Positions 53,584 through 62,114 of a stretch of 64,000 nucleotides of DNA are shown here, piece by piece. Position 1 is the first letter of the stretch. Every line of letters begins with the position of its first letter. The notes beneath the pieces were generated by a model. That model was not told the DNA's origin. It saw only the letters and a list, made by a program, of their open reading frames with translations, and searched no databases. Source of the stretch: Bacteroidia bacterium. Its GTDB lineage: Bacteria; Bacteroidota; Bacteroidia; Flavobacteriales; Flavobacteriaceae. Where the stretch lies: the NCBI GenBank assembly GCA_030432635.1, contig JAUIMB010000002.1, forward strand, positions 248,001 to 312,000. The letters are read 5' to 3'. Both the position numbers and the translations under genes were made by a program.

Positions 53584-53758
53584 GAAATCTACCTGCTTTA
53601 CGCTCTCTATATTGTGTCGTTTTATCCAATGTTGTGGCTATCTCGGCAGTCTTAATAGAAATGAAGGCGTTCATGTCGATTAAAAGTTGGGTGACAATTT
53701 TAGTCTCTTCGTCTGGGTCGATTAGAATGACATCATTATTTTTAATTGTTTTTACCAT
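53483..53758 (-). CDS. AlpA-like phage/excisionase regulator
   Basis: The 91-residue protein has an AlpA-type HTH core (FISIKTAEIATTLDKTTQYRERKAGRFP...YRIQDVKQWLEN). In P4-like islands such proteins control excision and integrase expression. It has AAAGGA about 8 nt before the ATG. It is divergent from the HTH gene at 53939 and convergent (overlapping) with the integrase. Confidence 0.82.
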   Translation of the reverse strand: MVKTIKNNDVILIDPDEETKIVTQLLIDMNAFISIKTAEIATTLDKTTQYRERKAGRFPKLHSITALGQRKAYRIQDVKQWLENPCSYSAH

Positions 53759-53816
53759 AGGGATTCCTTTCTTTTTTCTATGAAAGGAAGGTCTAAAACT
53801 TAATGAAAGTCTTGAA

Positions 53817-53888
53817 TACGCACTAAAAACTACAACTGTAACGCATTAAGAGCATTTTGTTTATGTAAAATTAACTATTGAGTGCGTA
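53817..53888. promoter_or_regulatory. Divergent intergenic region with inverted TACGCACT motif
   Basis: TACGCACT at 53817-53824 faces AGTGCGTA at 53881-53888 across 56 bp between divergent regulator genes. The motif is a candidate operator. Confidence 0.4.
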
Positions 53889-53938
53889 ATCTCCATCCCA
53901 ATTAGTTTTTAAAAGGAATTACAACAAGGAGGTCTATT

Positions 53939-54262
53939 ATGGCTATGAAGTTTAATTACCCCAAAAAAACTAGGACTGACTTTCTAAAGGATGTCGTACT
54001 CTTATTGATAGCGAGGAGGCTTGAACTTGGAATTACACAAGATGAGCTGAATCATTCTTTAGGAGTTGCCGACAGATTGGTAAGTAAATGGGAATGCGGG
54101 ATAAGAACCCCTACATCATTTCATTTATATTGCTGGGCTGATGCTTTAGAGAGCAAGATTGCTATTACTGCCAATGACAACAACCCACCTACCGTTTCTG
54201 ATGAAATGGAAAAGGCAGTCAATGATAACATTTTATTTAATGTTCACCATTGTTCTGATTAA
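53939..54262 (+). CDS. HTH-type transcriptional regulator
   Basis: The 107-residue protein contains a Cro/CI-like HTH (RRLELGITQDELNHSLGVADRLVSKWECGIRTP) in residues 20-60. A very strong Shine-Dalgarno (AAGGAGG, 7 nt before ATG) precedes it, uncommon in Bacteroidota and consistent with foreign origin. It is divergent from the AlpA-like gene and could regulate both. Confidence 0.85.
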   Translation: MAMKFNYPKKTRTDFLKDVVLLLIARRLELGITQDELNHSLGVADRLVSKWECGIRTPTSFHLYCWADALESKIAITANDNNPPTVSDEMEKAVNDNILFNVHHCSD

Positions 54263-54351
54263 GAATAGTAATCAATAAAACTATCCAAAAGGAAAAGAGA
54301 TTGTGATTTAATAGTTTAATTCGACTATTGTTACATTCTCTTTTCTTTAAC

Positions 54352-55068
54352 TCATACTTCTAAAAATTGTTCTGCCCTGTAATCCATGAGAAAGATTTTA
54401 TCAAAATTTTCTTTTTGAAGTTCGTCATTTATATCATCAAAATAATATCCTGTAGATTTATTGCCTATCCCTGCTTCAATCAAAAGCCAATTCTCATTAT
54501 ATGAACTTTTATATTTCTTTACGTCCTTTGACTTTTTATAAATGATATTTTGCAGAACTTTAAAATCTGCTTTTTGAACCAAAAAAGCACCACAAGTTTC
54601 CCAAGGAAAAATTTCTCTCTGGTTAGAAATTGTTATAGAATTTATAAACTTGTTTTCTATACTATTCAATTTTGTAGAAATAGAAAAGTTCCTTTCTTTA
54701 TTAATTTCATAGATTTCTAAAACCAAATCCAGTAGTATTTTTGTGTAATAGCTTTTGGGTTTATCTTTTGTTGTTCTCATCGGTTCATTTGAAAAGTTAA
54801 ATTGTACACTTAGTGTTTTCCCATAAATTTTTTCAAATTCATTTTGAGCGTCTATAATGATAGACTTCCTAAATTCTTCAGTTTGCTTCTGTGATTTATT
54901 CATAAATCTTGTATGCTCAATAGAAACAACTTTATGTTCAAAGGTAACTACATAATCGGGAGGGTCTTCACCTTCATTAATGCCTTGAATTTTTGGTGTT
55001 TCACTGATCATACTAAGAAATTTAATTAGAGCATTATATTCGGAGACTTTTTGTTTTTTCCTTGTCAT
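54352..55068 (-). CDS. Possible PD-(D/E)XK-type nuclease-like protein
   Basis: The 238-residue protein has no clear family, but residues 37-55 read EDPPDYVVTFEHKVVSIEHT, which resembles a PD...(E/D)xT core of restriction-like folds. The rest is polar. Divergent from the Gabija-like genes, it could be an associated nuclease or an independent gene. Fold assignment is inference from a weak motif. Confidence 0.55.
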   Translation of the reverse strand: MTRKKQKVSEYNALIKFLSMISETPKIQGINEGEDPPDYVVTFEHKVVSIEHTRFMNKSQKQTEEFRKSIIIDAQNEFEKIYGKTLSVQFNFSNEPMRTTKDKPKSYYTKILLDLVLEIYEINKERNFSISTKLNSIENKFINSITISNQREIFPWETCGAFLVQKADFKVLQNIIYKKSKDVKKYKSSYNENWLLIEAGIGNKSTGYYFDDINDELQKENFDKIFLMDYRAEQFLEV

Positions 55069-55249
55069 AGGTATATAACTAATAATTCAAATTTACTTGT
55101 TAGTATTGAAATTTCTGTTTTAGTTGATTTCTATATATTTATGATGTCATATTGATTTGGACTAAATAGATTAAAATTATAATTTAATGATTTTTAATTT
55201 AAAAAATTCAAGACAGAATCTTTTCGAGATATAGCTATTTAAAAATATA

Positions 55250-57157
55250 TTGATGTATTTACAAAACATAAAATTATGGAATTTTAGAAAGTATGGTTCA
55301 AATGAAGCATTTGACCCCACTAGCCCTAACTTAAACCTAAACTTCACAAAAGGAGTAAATGTATTAATCGGAGAAAACGATTCTGGAAAAACAGCTATCA
55401 TAGATGCCATTAAATTAGTTCTTAAAACGCATTCCTATGAATGGATGAGAATTGACAAAGACGATTTTTATGGAAATTCTGATAAATTTAGAATAGAGTT
55501 ATTATTTAAAGATTTGTCTGTTGAGGAAGCCAAAAACTTCACAGAATGGCTAAGTTGGGAAGGTGAAGGAGAAGATGCTGTTCCTACATTAAAATTAGTG
55601 TATGAAGCAAACATTAGGTCTGAAAGGATTATACCGTCAGATGTGAAAGCAGGATTATCTGAAGAAGGATATTTATTAACATCAGAAGCAAAAGAGTATC
55701 TTAAAGTAACTTATCTAAAACCTCTTAGAGATGCGAAAACAGAGTTAATCCCGAAGAAAAATTCGAGATTATCTCAAATTTTTCAAGAACACGAAGCATT
55801 TAAAGGAAGAGGAGAAAATCATCCTTTGAAAGATATATTTGATGACTTTGACAAGAGCATCAAAAATTATTTTAATGGTCTTGATAAAGACAAAAAGGAA
55901 ATTGAAGATGTAAAAGGTAAGGAATTAAAAAAAGAAATAGACGGATATTTACAGTCTTTTTATGATGCAACAAAAGAAACAGATATTAAGGTTTCTGAAG
56001 GGAAATTGAAAAGCATATTAGAGAAACTTGAATTGCTTGTTAAAGATGAAGTTAATGTCGGTTTAGGAACATTGAACCGTCTTTTTATGGCATCAGAACT
56101 TTTACACCTCAATAAGAAAAATTATGACGGACTCCGATTGGGTTTAATAGAAGAATTAGAAGCCCATCTGCATCCACAGGCTCAAATGCAAGTTATAGAA
56201 TCTCTACAAGAACAGAAAGATATTCAATTAATACTTACGACGCATAGTCCAAATTTAGCTTCAAAAGTATTCTTAGAGAATTTGATTATATGCAATGAAA
56301 ATTATGCTTATCCTCTAGGAAAAAGATATACTAAACTAAAGCCTTCAGATTATCCTTTCTTAGAAAGATTTATAGATGTCTCTAAATCAAATTTATTTTT
56401 TGCAAAAGGTATAATATTTGTTGAGGGCATTTCTGAGGAAATTATTCTTCCTTCTATTGCAAATAAATTACACCAGCTAGATCATTTAAAAAATAATTTG
56501 ACTTCATCTGGAGTTTCAATTATCCCAATAGGCAACACAGCTTTTTTAAGGTATTCAAAAATTTTTGTCCGTAATCAAGCTCCTGACATTAGTGTTCCAA
56601 TAAGTATAGTTACAGATTTGGACTTAAGACCAATTGAATTTGCAAATTGTTACAATATTATTTCACCTGACAAGAAAAAGAAGAAAAAAATTATCAGTGA
56701 GTTTAATGTGTCAGAGTATAAAAAAAATAAGATTAATCTTTATGAAGAACAGTCTGTAAGATTATTCATTGGCGACTTTTGGACTTTAGAGTATTGTATT
56801 GCTTTACATCCAACTTTAAGAAAGATCCTTTTTAAATCAATCTTACAATGCTTAGAAGAAGTAAGAGCTGATAATTACAAAGGGAACAATGATAGTTTTA
56901 AGGGCATAAAACCTATTACGGAATTGAATTTTGAGAGAAGATGGCAAAGGTTTATTGAAAATAAATCGAATGAACAGATTGCATTTAATATAATGAAACA
57001 ATTCATCATTGATGATAAAAAAATATCTAAGTCAATGATTGCGATGTATTTTTCTGAATTTTTAATGACTGATGTGAATCAAATAGATGAAATAATAGTT
57101 GAAAATAATCCTATCCAGTATCTTATTGAAGCCATAAAGTATGCCACAAGAAATTAA
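55250..57157 (+). CDS. gajA: OLD-family ATPase/TOPRIM nuclease (GajA-like, Gabija)
   Basis: The 635-residue protein has an ABC/AAA-type ATPase with Walker A GENDSGKTA near residue 40, a signature/Walker B segment LGLIEELEAHLHPQ near 300 and H-loop TTHSPNLA near 330. The TOPRIM domain follows with FVEGISEE near 391 and VTDLDLRP near 455. Such class 2 OLD proteins in tandem with a UvrD-like helicase form the Gabija anti-phage defence system, where GajA nicks DNA in response to nucleotide depletion. Known GajA proteins are about 580 residues. It overlaps the helicase gene by 17 bp. Confidence 0.85.
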   Translation: MMYLQNIKLWNFRKYGSNEAFDPTSPNLNLNFTKGVNVLIGENDSGKTAIIDAIKLVLKTHSYEWMRIDKDDFYGNSDKFRIELLFKDLSVEEAKNFTEWLSWEGEGEDAVPTLKLVYEANIRSERIIPSDVKAGLSEEGYLLTSEAKEYLKVTYLKPLRDAKTELIPKKNSRLSQIFQEHEAFKGRGENHPLKDIFDDFDKSIKNYFNGLDKDKKEIEDVKGKELKKEIDGYLQSFYDATKETDIKVSEGKLKSILEKLELLVKDEVNVGLGTLNRLFMASELLHLNKKNYDGLRLGLIEELEAHLHPQAQMQVIESLQEQKDIQLILTTHSPNLASKVFLENLIICNENYAYPLGKRYTKLKPSDYPFLERFIDVSKSNLFFAKGIIFVEGISEEIILPSIANKLHQLDHLKNNLTSSGVSIIPIGNTAFLRYSKIFVRNQAPDISVPISIVTDLDLRPIEFANCYNIISPDKKKKKKIISEFNVSEYKKNKINLYEEQSVRLFIGDFWTLEYCIALHPTLRKILFKSILQCLEEVRADNYKGNNDSFKGIKPITELNFERRWQRFIENKSNEQIAFNIMKQFIIDDKKISKSMIAMYFSEFLMTDVNQIDEIIVENNPIQYLIEAIKYATRN

Positions 57158-59150
57158 CATCTCGATAGAAGATATCCAACATGCAGAAAAAATATTGCTA
57201 CCCGGAGGCAAACATTTTGACCAAGAAAGATTGGACTTCATTTACAATTTTGAGACTATTGACTTACAAGCAGTTCCAGGAAGTGGAAAAACCACAGCTT
57301 TACTTGCCAAACTTTTAATACTTGAAACAAAATTACCGTTTGAAAGCAATAGAGGCGTTTTAATATTGTCTCATACCAACAAAGCGGTTGATGAAATAAA
57401 AGAAAGGATAGGGAAACATTGTCCCAAATTATTTTCTTACCCAAATTTTATTGGCACTATCCAAAGTTTCGTAGACCAGTTCTTAGCTATCCCTTATTTT
57501 ACAAATAAATTTGAAATAAAACCTTTTCGAATTGATAATGAAATATATAATGAATCAATCCAAAAGTTAGCCAATTTTAATTGGGGTAATTATACTCAAC
57601 AAGAAAGAAGAAATGCGAGATATTATTGTAACGCTAATAATCTTGCAACTAAATACAGGTGGAGAAAAAGAGATGAAAATATTATTTTGTTGAACTCTTT
57701 AAATGGAAACGAACTAAATATTTCAAAACCAAGAAGAGGAAGAAACTGGCAAGACTTTTCAGATACTGAAAAAAGAAAAATTAAAGAATGGTTAATTGAA
57801 TTAAAAAAAAGAGTATTAAAGTCGGGGGTACTGCATTTTGATGATGCATATGTTTTGGCTGATACATATATTTCGAAGTTTCCTCTAATTAAAAATATTA
57901 TTCAAGAGAGATTCCAATATGTATTTGTAGATGAAGTGCAAGATATGGATACACATCAGTATAGTTTACTCGAAACTATATTTTATGATGATGGAGTTAG
58001 TAAATCTGTTTATCAAAGAATTGGGGATATCAATCAAGCAATTTACAGCGGGGAAGTTCATACTGATGATGTTTGGGGATTTAGAGGAACACCGTTAACC
58101 ATTAATGGTAGTCATCGTTTATCTGCAAATATTGCTGAACTAGTAAATTGTTTTACCTTGAATAACGAAGGAGGATTTCAGATTGAAGGCAAAAATGAAA
58201 ATAGTAATCTAAAACCCCATCTTATAGTTTACGATGCAGATAGAATTAAAGAAGTAATTCCAAAATTTTCACAAGTAATAAGAGGTTATATTGATTCAGA
58301 AGATATAACTATCTCCGATAAAAGTAAATTTAAAGTTATTGGTTGGGTCAAAGAAAAAGAAGGAGATAAAATAGGAATTACAGATTACTCAGAAGAATTT
58401 AAACCTCAATCAACATCCCTAAAAGTCGATTATGATAATTTATACACCTACCTGCATAATTTCAATAAGGAAAAAAGAACCTTAGAGCCAATAAGGAAGA
58501 ATATTTTAAATGCTTTAATCAAAATCCTTAGAATGGAGAATATAAAGAATTTTGAAAACAGATATTTTTCAAAGAAACAATTATTATACTATTTATCTGA
58601 ATCTTATGAAGATGAATACATCAACCTCAAAAGAAATCTATTTGATTGGAGTATTGACACTATTAGAGGGAAAACTGATGAGGTTTACAATTTAATAAAA
58701 GAATATATACCTAATTTGTTAAATGTATTTGAAAAAGAAGTAATTCAGTCAAAAGATTTTATAGACAATGGGATTATTCAAACAATTGAAGACGATATTA
58801 CAGAACAATTAGCAAAAGATAATATTGTAAATTATAATGGTTTTGATATTGAAGTTTCTACCGTTCATTCTGTTAAAGGGCAAACTCATACGGCTACAAT
58901 GTATATAGAAACATTTAAAGGTCAAGGTAGAAGTAAAGATACTTATGAGTCTCAAAAACTTTGTCAGCAATATATGCACAATGATTTTGATATAGTTAAT
59001 TCTAATGACCTAATGAAGCAAGCAACCAAAATGGCTTATGTAGGGTTTTCAAGACCAACTGATTTATTATGTGTTGCTGTTTGCAAAGACAGATTTGATA
59101 GTCATCTTTCAGATATTGATACTGATAGATGGGAAATAGTTAATATTTAA
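57141..59150 (+). CDS. gajB: UvrD/PcrA-like helicase (GajB-like, Gabija)
   Basis: The 669-residue superfamily 1 helicase has Walker A AVPGSGKTTAL near residues 44-52, motif Ia LILSHTNKAVDEI, Walker B YVFVDEVQDMD near 262, and C-terminal motifs STVHSVKGQTHTATM and YVGFSRPTDLLCVA. It overlaps the GajA-like gene by 17 bp, the usual arrangement. It is longer than typical GajB (about 500 residues), so it may be a variant. The gene is the last before the right end of the element. Confidence 0.85.
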   Translation: MPQEINISIEDIQHAEKILLPGGKHFDQERLDFIYNFETIDLQAVPGSGKTTALLAKLLILETKLPFESNRGVLILSHTNKAVDEIKERIGKHCPKLFSYPNFIGTIQSFVDQFLAIPYFTNKFEIKPFRIDNEIYNESIQKLANFNWGNYTQQERRNARYYCNANNLATKYRWRKRDENIILLNSLNGNELNISKPRRGRNWQDFSDTEKRKIKEWLIELKKRVLKSGVLHFDDAYVLADTYISKFPLIKNIIQERFQYVFVDEVQDMDTHQYSLLETIFYDDGVSKSVYQRIGDINQAIYSGEVHTDDVWGFRGTPLTINGSHRLSANIAELVNCFTLNNEGGFQIEGKNENSNLKPHLIVYDADRIKEVIPKFSQVIRGYIDSEDITISDKSKFKVIGWVKEKEGDKIGITDYSEEFKPQSTSLKVDYDNLYTYLHNFNKEKRTLEPIRKNILNALIKILRMENIKNFENRYFSKKQLLYYLSESYEDEYINLKRNLFDWSIDTIRGKTDEVYNLIKEYIPNLLNVFEKEVIQSKDFIDNGIIQTIEDDITEQLAKDNIVNYNGFDIEVSTVHSVKGQTHTATMYIETFKGQGRSKDTYESQKLCQQYMHNDFDIVNSNDLMKQATKMAYVGFSRPTDLLCVAVCKDRFDSHLSDIDTDRWEIVNI

Positions 59151-59258
59151 ATGACGGAATTAACAACAATTGATGATAAAGTAATTTTATATCAAACTTA
59201 AAATATATGATTTTATCTTCATAGGCTCATTTATAAATATATTTTACTTTTTTAAATA

Positions 59259-59283
59259 TGTTGTACATATGTTGTACATAAAA
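59259..59283 (+). repeat. Right subterminal 25-bp repeat
   Basis: Identical over 25 bp to 24528-24552. It is found 43 bp inside the right attachment repeat. Confidence 0.85.
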
Positions 59284-59284
59284 A

Positions 59285-59320
59285 TAAAAAAGGCTTTCAA
59301 GATTATGAAAGCCTTTTTTT
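59285..59320 (-). terminator. Element-borne terminator for tRNA-fMet
   Basis: On the minus strand a 10-bp stem (AAGGCTTTCA / TGAAAGCCTT, 6-nt loop) is followed by TTTTTATTTT. It lies 7 bp past the tRNA 3' end and is unrelated in sequence to the terminator at the left att. Confidence 0.85.
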
Positions 59321-59325
59321 TACTA

Positions 59326-59399
<74 letters not shown>

Positions 59400-59519
59400 A
59401 TATTGGACTGCAAATATACAACGCTTTTTTAGTTCTGCAATGATATTTGTACAAAAAAATAACTCTCAACATTTTAAACGCCAAGAGCTATTTCATCTAA
59501 TTTAAAACTAATTCAATTG

Positions 59520-60443
59520 TTAATTGTCATCCTCGTCGTCGCTTTCCTCGTCAAGATCAGCAACAGCACTTTGAATTTTTGTATGAGCAAAATCAATTTG
59601 TTTGAGATTTGGCAATTTATCTTTTAATTGTACCAACTCTCCCTTGAAATCATTATTTCCAAGTAACAATACTTTCAAATTGGTGAGGTTGGCCATTGTT
59701 GTAGGCAATTTTCCGTAGAACGCATTATCTGAGATTACCAACTCCTCAAGACTTGTTAAGTCACCAATTGATTTTGGTAAACTTCCAAAAAAGTTATTAT
59801 CAAAAACACTTAGTTTTTTAAGATCCTTAGCTTTTGATATACTCGAAGGTAATTTACCGGAAAGCTGGTTACTACTCAATAGCATTTCCTTAAGGTTAAC
59901 CAATTCTCCAACCGAAGATGGCAATGTACCTGTAAGCTCATTACTGTATAACTCTAAACTCTTTAAGCTTGATAGTTGTCCGATAGACTTTGGAATCTCA
60001 CCTCCAATGGTGTTCATAAACAACTGTAATTTGCGCAATGACGCTAATTCTCCTATTTCATCAGGAATTGGTGCATCCAATCGATTGAATGCAACATTTA
60101 AGGTTTCCAATGACTTAAGGTTTTTTATCGTTGCTGGAATGCCTCCAGTAATTTGATTTCTGAATAAATTGAGACGTTTTAAATGCACCAAATCACCAAT
60201 GGCTTCAGGAAGCTGTCCTCTTAAACCATTGAATTCGAGATCAAGTGCAATTACTTTGTTATCTTTTACAGTAACACCATACCAATCTTGTACGGGTTTA
60301 TTAAGATTCCATGTGGTTCGCCAAAGCGGACCGTTTGTAGAATCATATAAAGCCATTAAGGCATCTTTCTCTTTTGTTGAAACGCTACCAAAGGACAAAA
60401 TGGTAACTAAACAGAACAATAACGTAATCTTAGCGGTTTTCAT
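59520..60443 (-). CDS. Leucine-rich-repeat protein
   Basis: The 307-residue protein has a signal peptide (MKTAKITLLFCLVTILSFGS) and an N-terminal cap (ALYDSTNGPLWRTTWN) followed by about nine plant-type LRR units (LxxLxxLxLxxNxLxGxLP) over residues 65-285, and an acidic tail. It is secreted or surface-located, for protein-protein binding or adhesion. The start at 60443 is preferred because the upstream frame does not look like a signal sequence. Confidence 0.9.
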   Translation of the reverse strand: MKTAKITLLFCLVTILSFGSVSTKEKDALMALYDSTNGPLWRTTWNLNKPVQDWYGVTVKDNKVIALDLEFNGLRGQLPEAIGDLVHLKRLNLFRNQITGGIPATIKNLKSLETLNVAFNRLDAPIPDEIGELASLRKLQLFMNTIGGEIPKSIGQLSSLKSLELYSNELTGTLPSSVGELVNLKEMLLSSNQLSGKLPSSISKAKDLKKLSVFDNNFFGSLPKSIGDLTSLEELVISDNAFYGKLPTTMANLTNLKVLLLGNNDFKGELVQLKDKLPNLKQIDFAHTKIQSAVADLDEESDDEDDN

Positions 60444-60589
60444 TTTAAATAGATTTGGTGAGGGAGCACATTTATAATAACGAATGTAGCTGAAAACACG
60501 ATATACTGCAAATTTTTTCGACGAAATGCACGATCCTTTTGTCGAAAATATCACAACTTGCTGTTTTTCAATGATTTACAAAATAACTA

Positions 60590-60769
60590 TTATTCCATAT
60601 TTTCTGCTGAAAAATTCGTGATTTCGCGATCTGAGGTCGTGATTTGCAATTGTATCGGATTACAGCAAACCTCACAATCTTCAATATAATTTTGACTTGA
60701 AAGGGACACATCAATAAGCATTGAGATAGTTTCCCAACAATAAGGGCATTGAAAAAAGTATTCTTCCAT
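60590..60769 (-). CDS. CPXCG-motif cysteine-rich small protein
   Basis: The 59-residue frame reads MEEYFFQCPYCWETISMLID and has a second Cys pair in EDCEVCCNPIQ. It is a small zinc-ribbon protein of the CPXCG family found in many Bacteroidota and Gammaproteobacteria. The function is unknown. It lies 19 bp downstream of the TolC-like gene on the same strand. Confidence 0.8.
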   Translation of the reverse strand: MEEYFFQCPYCWETISMLIDVSLSSQNYIEDCEVCCNPIQLQITTSDREITNFSAENME

Positions 60770-60788
60770 TACATCAAATCCAAAGTAT

Positions 60789-62114
60789 CTAAAGCTCTAC
60801 ATTAAGCAGCTCACCACTAAGTTGCAGTACGGTTAATTCTGATAATTTTGCATTGTACTTTGCTTGGTTTCTACTCAATTCAGCATTAAGCAAATTGAGT
60901 TGCGCTTGTCGAAATTCGATAGAAGACACTTGACCTATCTTGAATTTTTCTTGGGTACGCTGAAAATTATTTTCGGCGGTTTTAATATTGTCTTCCTGAA
61001 CGCTATAAACAACCAATCTATTTTGGTAGTCATCCCAAGCATTATTGAAGTTTCGTTCTATATCCACAAGTAACTGCTCTTTTTGAAGCTTTTGGATATC
61101 GAGATTGATCTTGGCATTTTTTGCACGAGTGATGGTTTGTCCACCATCAAATAAATTCCACGTAAGGTTTACGCCTCCAGACAATCCTGTATTAGTTGAC
61201 ACTGCCACAAATGAAGCAGCGTTGTTGTTGTTCTTGTTCCATCCATAACTTCCATTGAGTCCTATCGTCGGCAAAAATTGAGCGCTATTGGTCTTGATAT
61301 CAAATTCGCTGATAGTGATGTTCTTTTCCGCTTGCAACAAAGTCACGTTATTTGCTTTTGCTTTGGATAATAATTCTTCCTTATTCAATTGAAGTAAGAA
61401 ATCTACATCTGTATTTACATCAAAAGTGTCAGATAATTGGTTGCCAAGAACAACATTGAGATCGCGCTTGGTATTTTTTAATTGCTGATTAATATTAATC
61501 AAATTGATACTATCATTATTGATATCTACTTCGGCATTCAATACTTCGAGCTTTGTACTTTGCCCATAATCAAATTGATATCCTGCACGTGTCAAACGCT
61601 CTTTGGAAATGATCAAGGTCTCTTCAAGTGCTGCAACGTTTTCTGATAGCTCAGCAACGCTATAATACATCGAGAACAATTGAATCATGGTCGTTTCAAT
61701 TGTTTCACGTGCTTGTAATTCGGTTAATTGATACGCTTCCTTCAAACGCTTATAATTATACCTTCGACCAAGACCATCAAATAAGGTATAGTTCAAACTC
61801 ACCGAGGCGTTGTAACGGTTACTCTCTGCTCCATTGAGTACTGTTGTTTCTCCATTAGAAAATTCAGCTTCGGTATTGTCAATATTGTATGTCGCTCCTG
61901 CATTTCCGGTAACGGTCGGTAGATATCCAGAGTTCAATATTCCTGTGTTATTTTCAGCAACCGCAACCGAATGGTTTGCAATTTGAATACCGTAATTATG
62001 CTCCAAGGCCAATTCAATCGCTTGTTTGGCAGTGATTAATTCTTGTGCATGTATTGCTATTCCAAAGAAAAACAACAAACATGACATATGGTATTTAATG
62101 TGCATTGGCTTCAT
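60789..62114 (-). CDS. TolC-family outer membrane efflux protein
   Basis: The 441-residue protein has a signal peptide (CLLFFFGIAIHAQE) and two OEP (outer membrane efflux) domains with the pattern of long helices and beta strands, for example YNASVSLNYTLFDGLGRRYN and LTWNLFDGGQT. It should form the outer membrane channel for the RND pump whose gene overlaps it by 20 bp. Alternative starts at codon 4 or 10 exist. Confidence 0.93.
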   Translation of the reverse strand: MKPMHIKYHMSCLLFFFGIAIHAQELITAKQAIELALEHNYGIQIANHSVAVAENNTGILNSGYLPTVTGNAGATYNIDNTEAEFSNGETTVLNGAESNRYNASVSLNYTLFDGLGRRYNYKRLKEAYQLTELQARETIETTMIQLFSMYYSVAELSENVAALEETLIISKERLTRAGYQFDYGQSTKLEVLNAEVDINNDSINLININQQLKNTKRDLNVVLGNQLSDTFDVNTDVDFLLQLNKEELLSKAKANNVTLLQAEKNITISEFDIKTNSAQFLPTIGLNGSYGWNKNNNNAASFVAVSTNTGLSGGVNLTWNLFDGGQTITRAKNAKINLDIQKLQKEQLLVDIERNFNNAWDDYQNRLVVYSVQEDNIKTAENNFQRTQEKFKIGQVSSIEFRQAQLNLLNAELSRNQAKYNAKLSELTVLQLSGELLNVEL

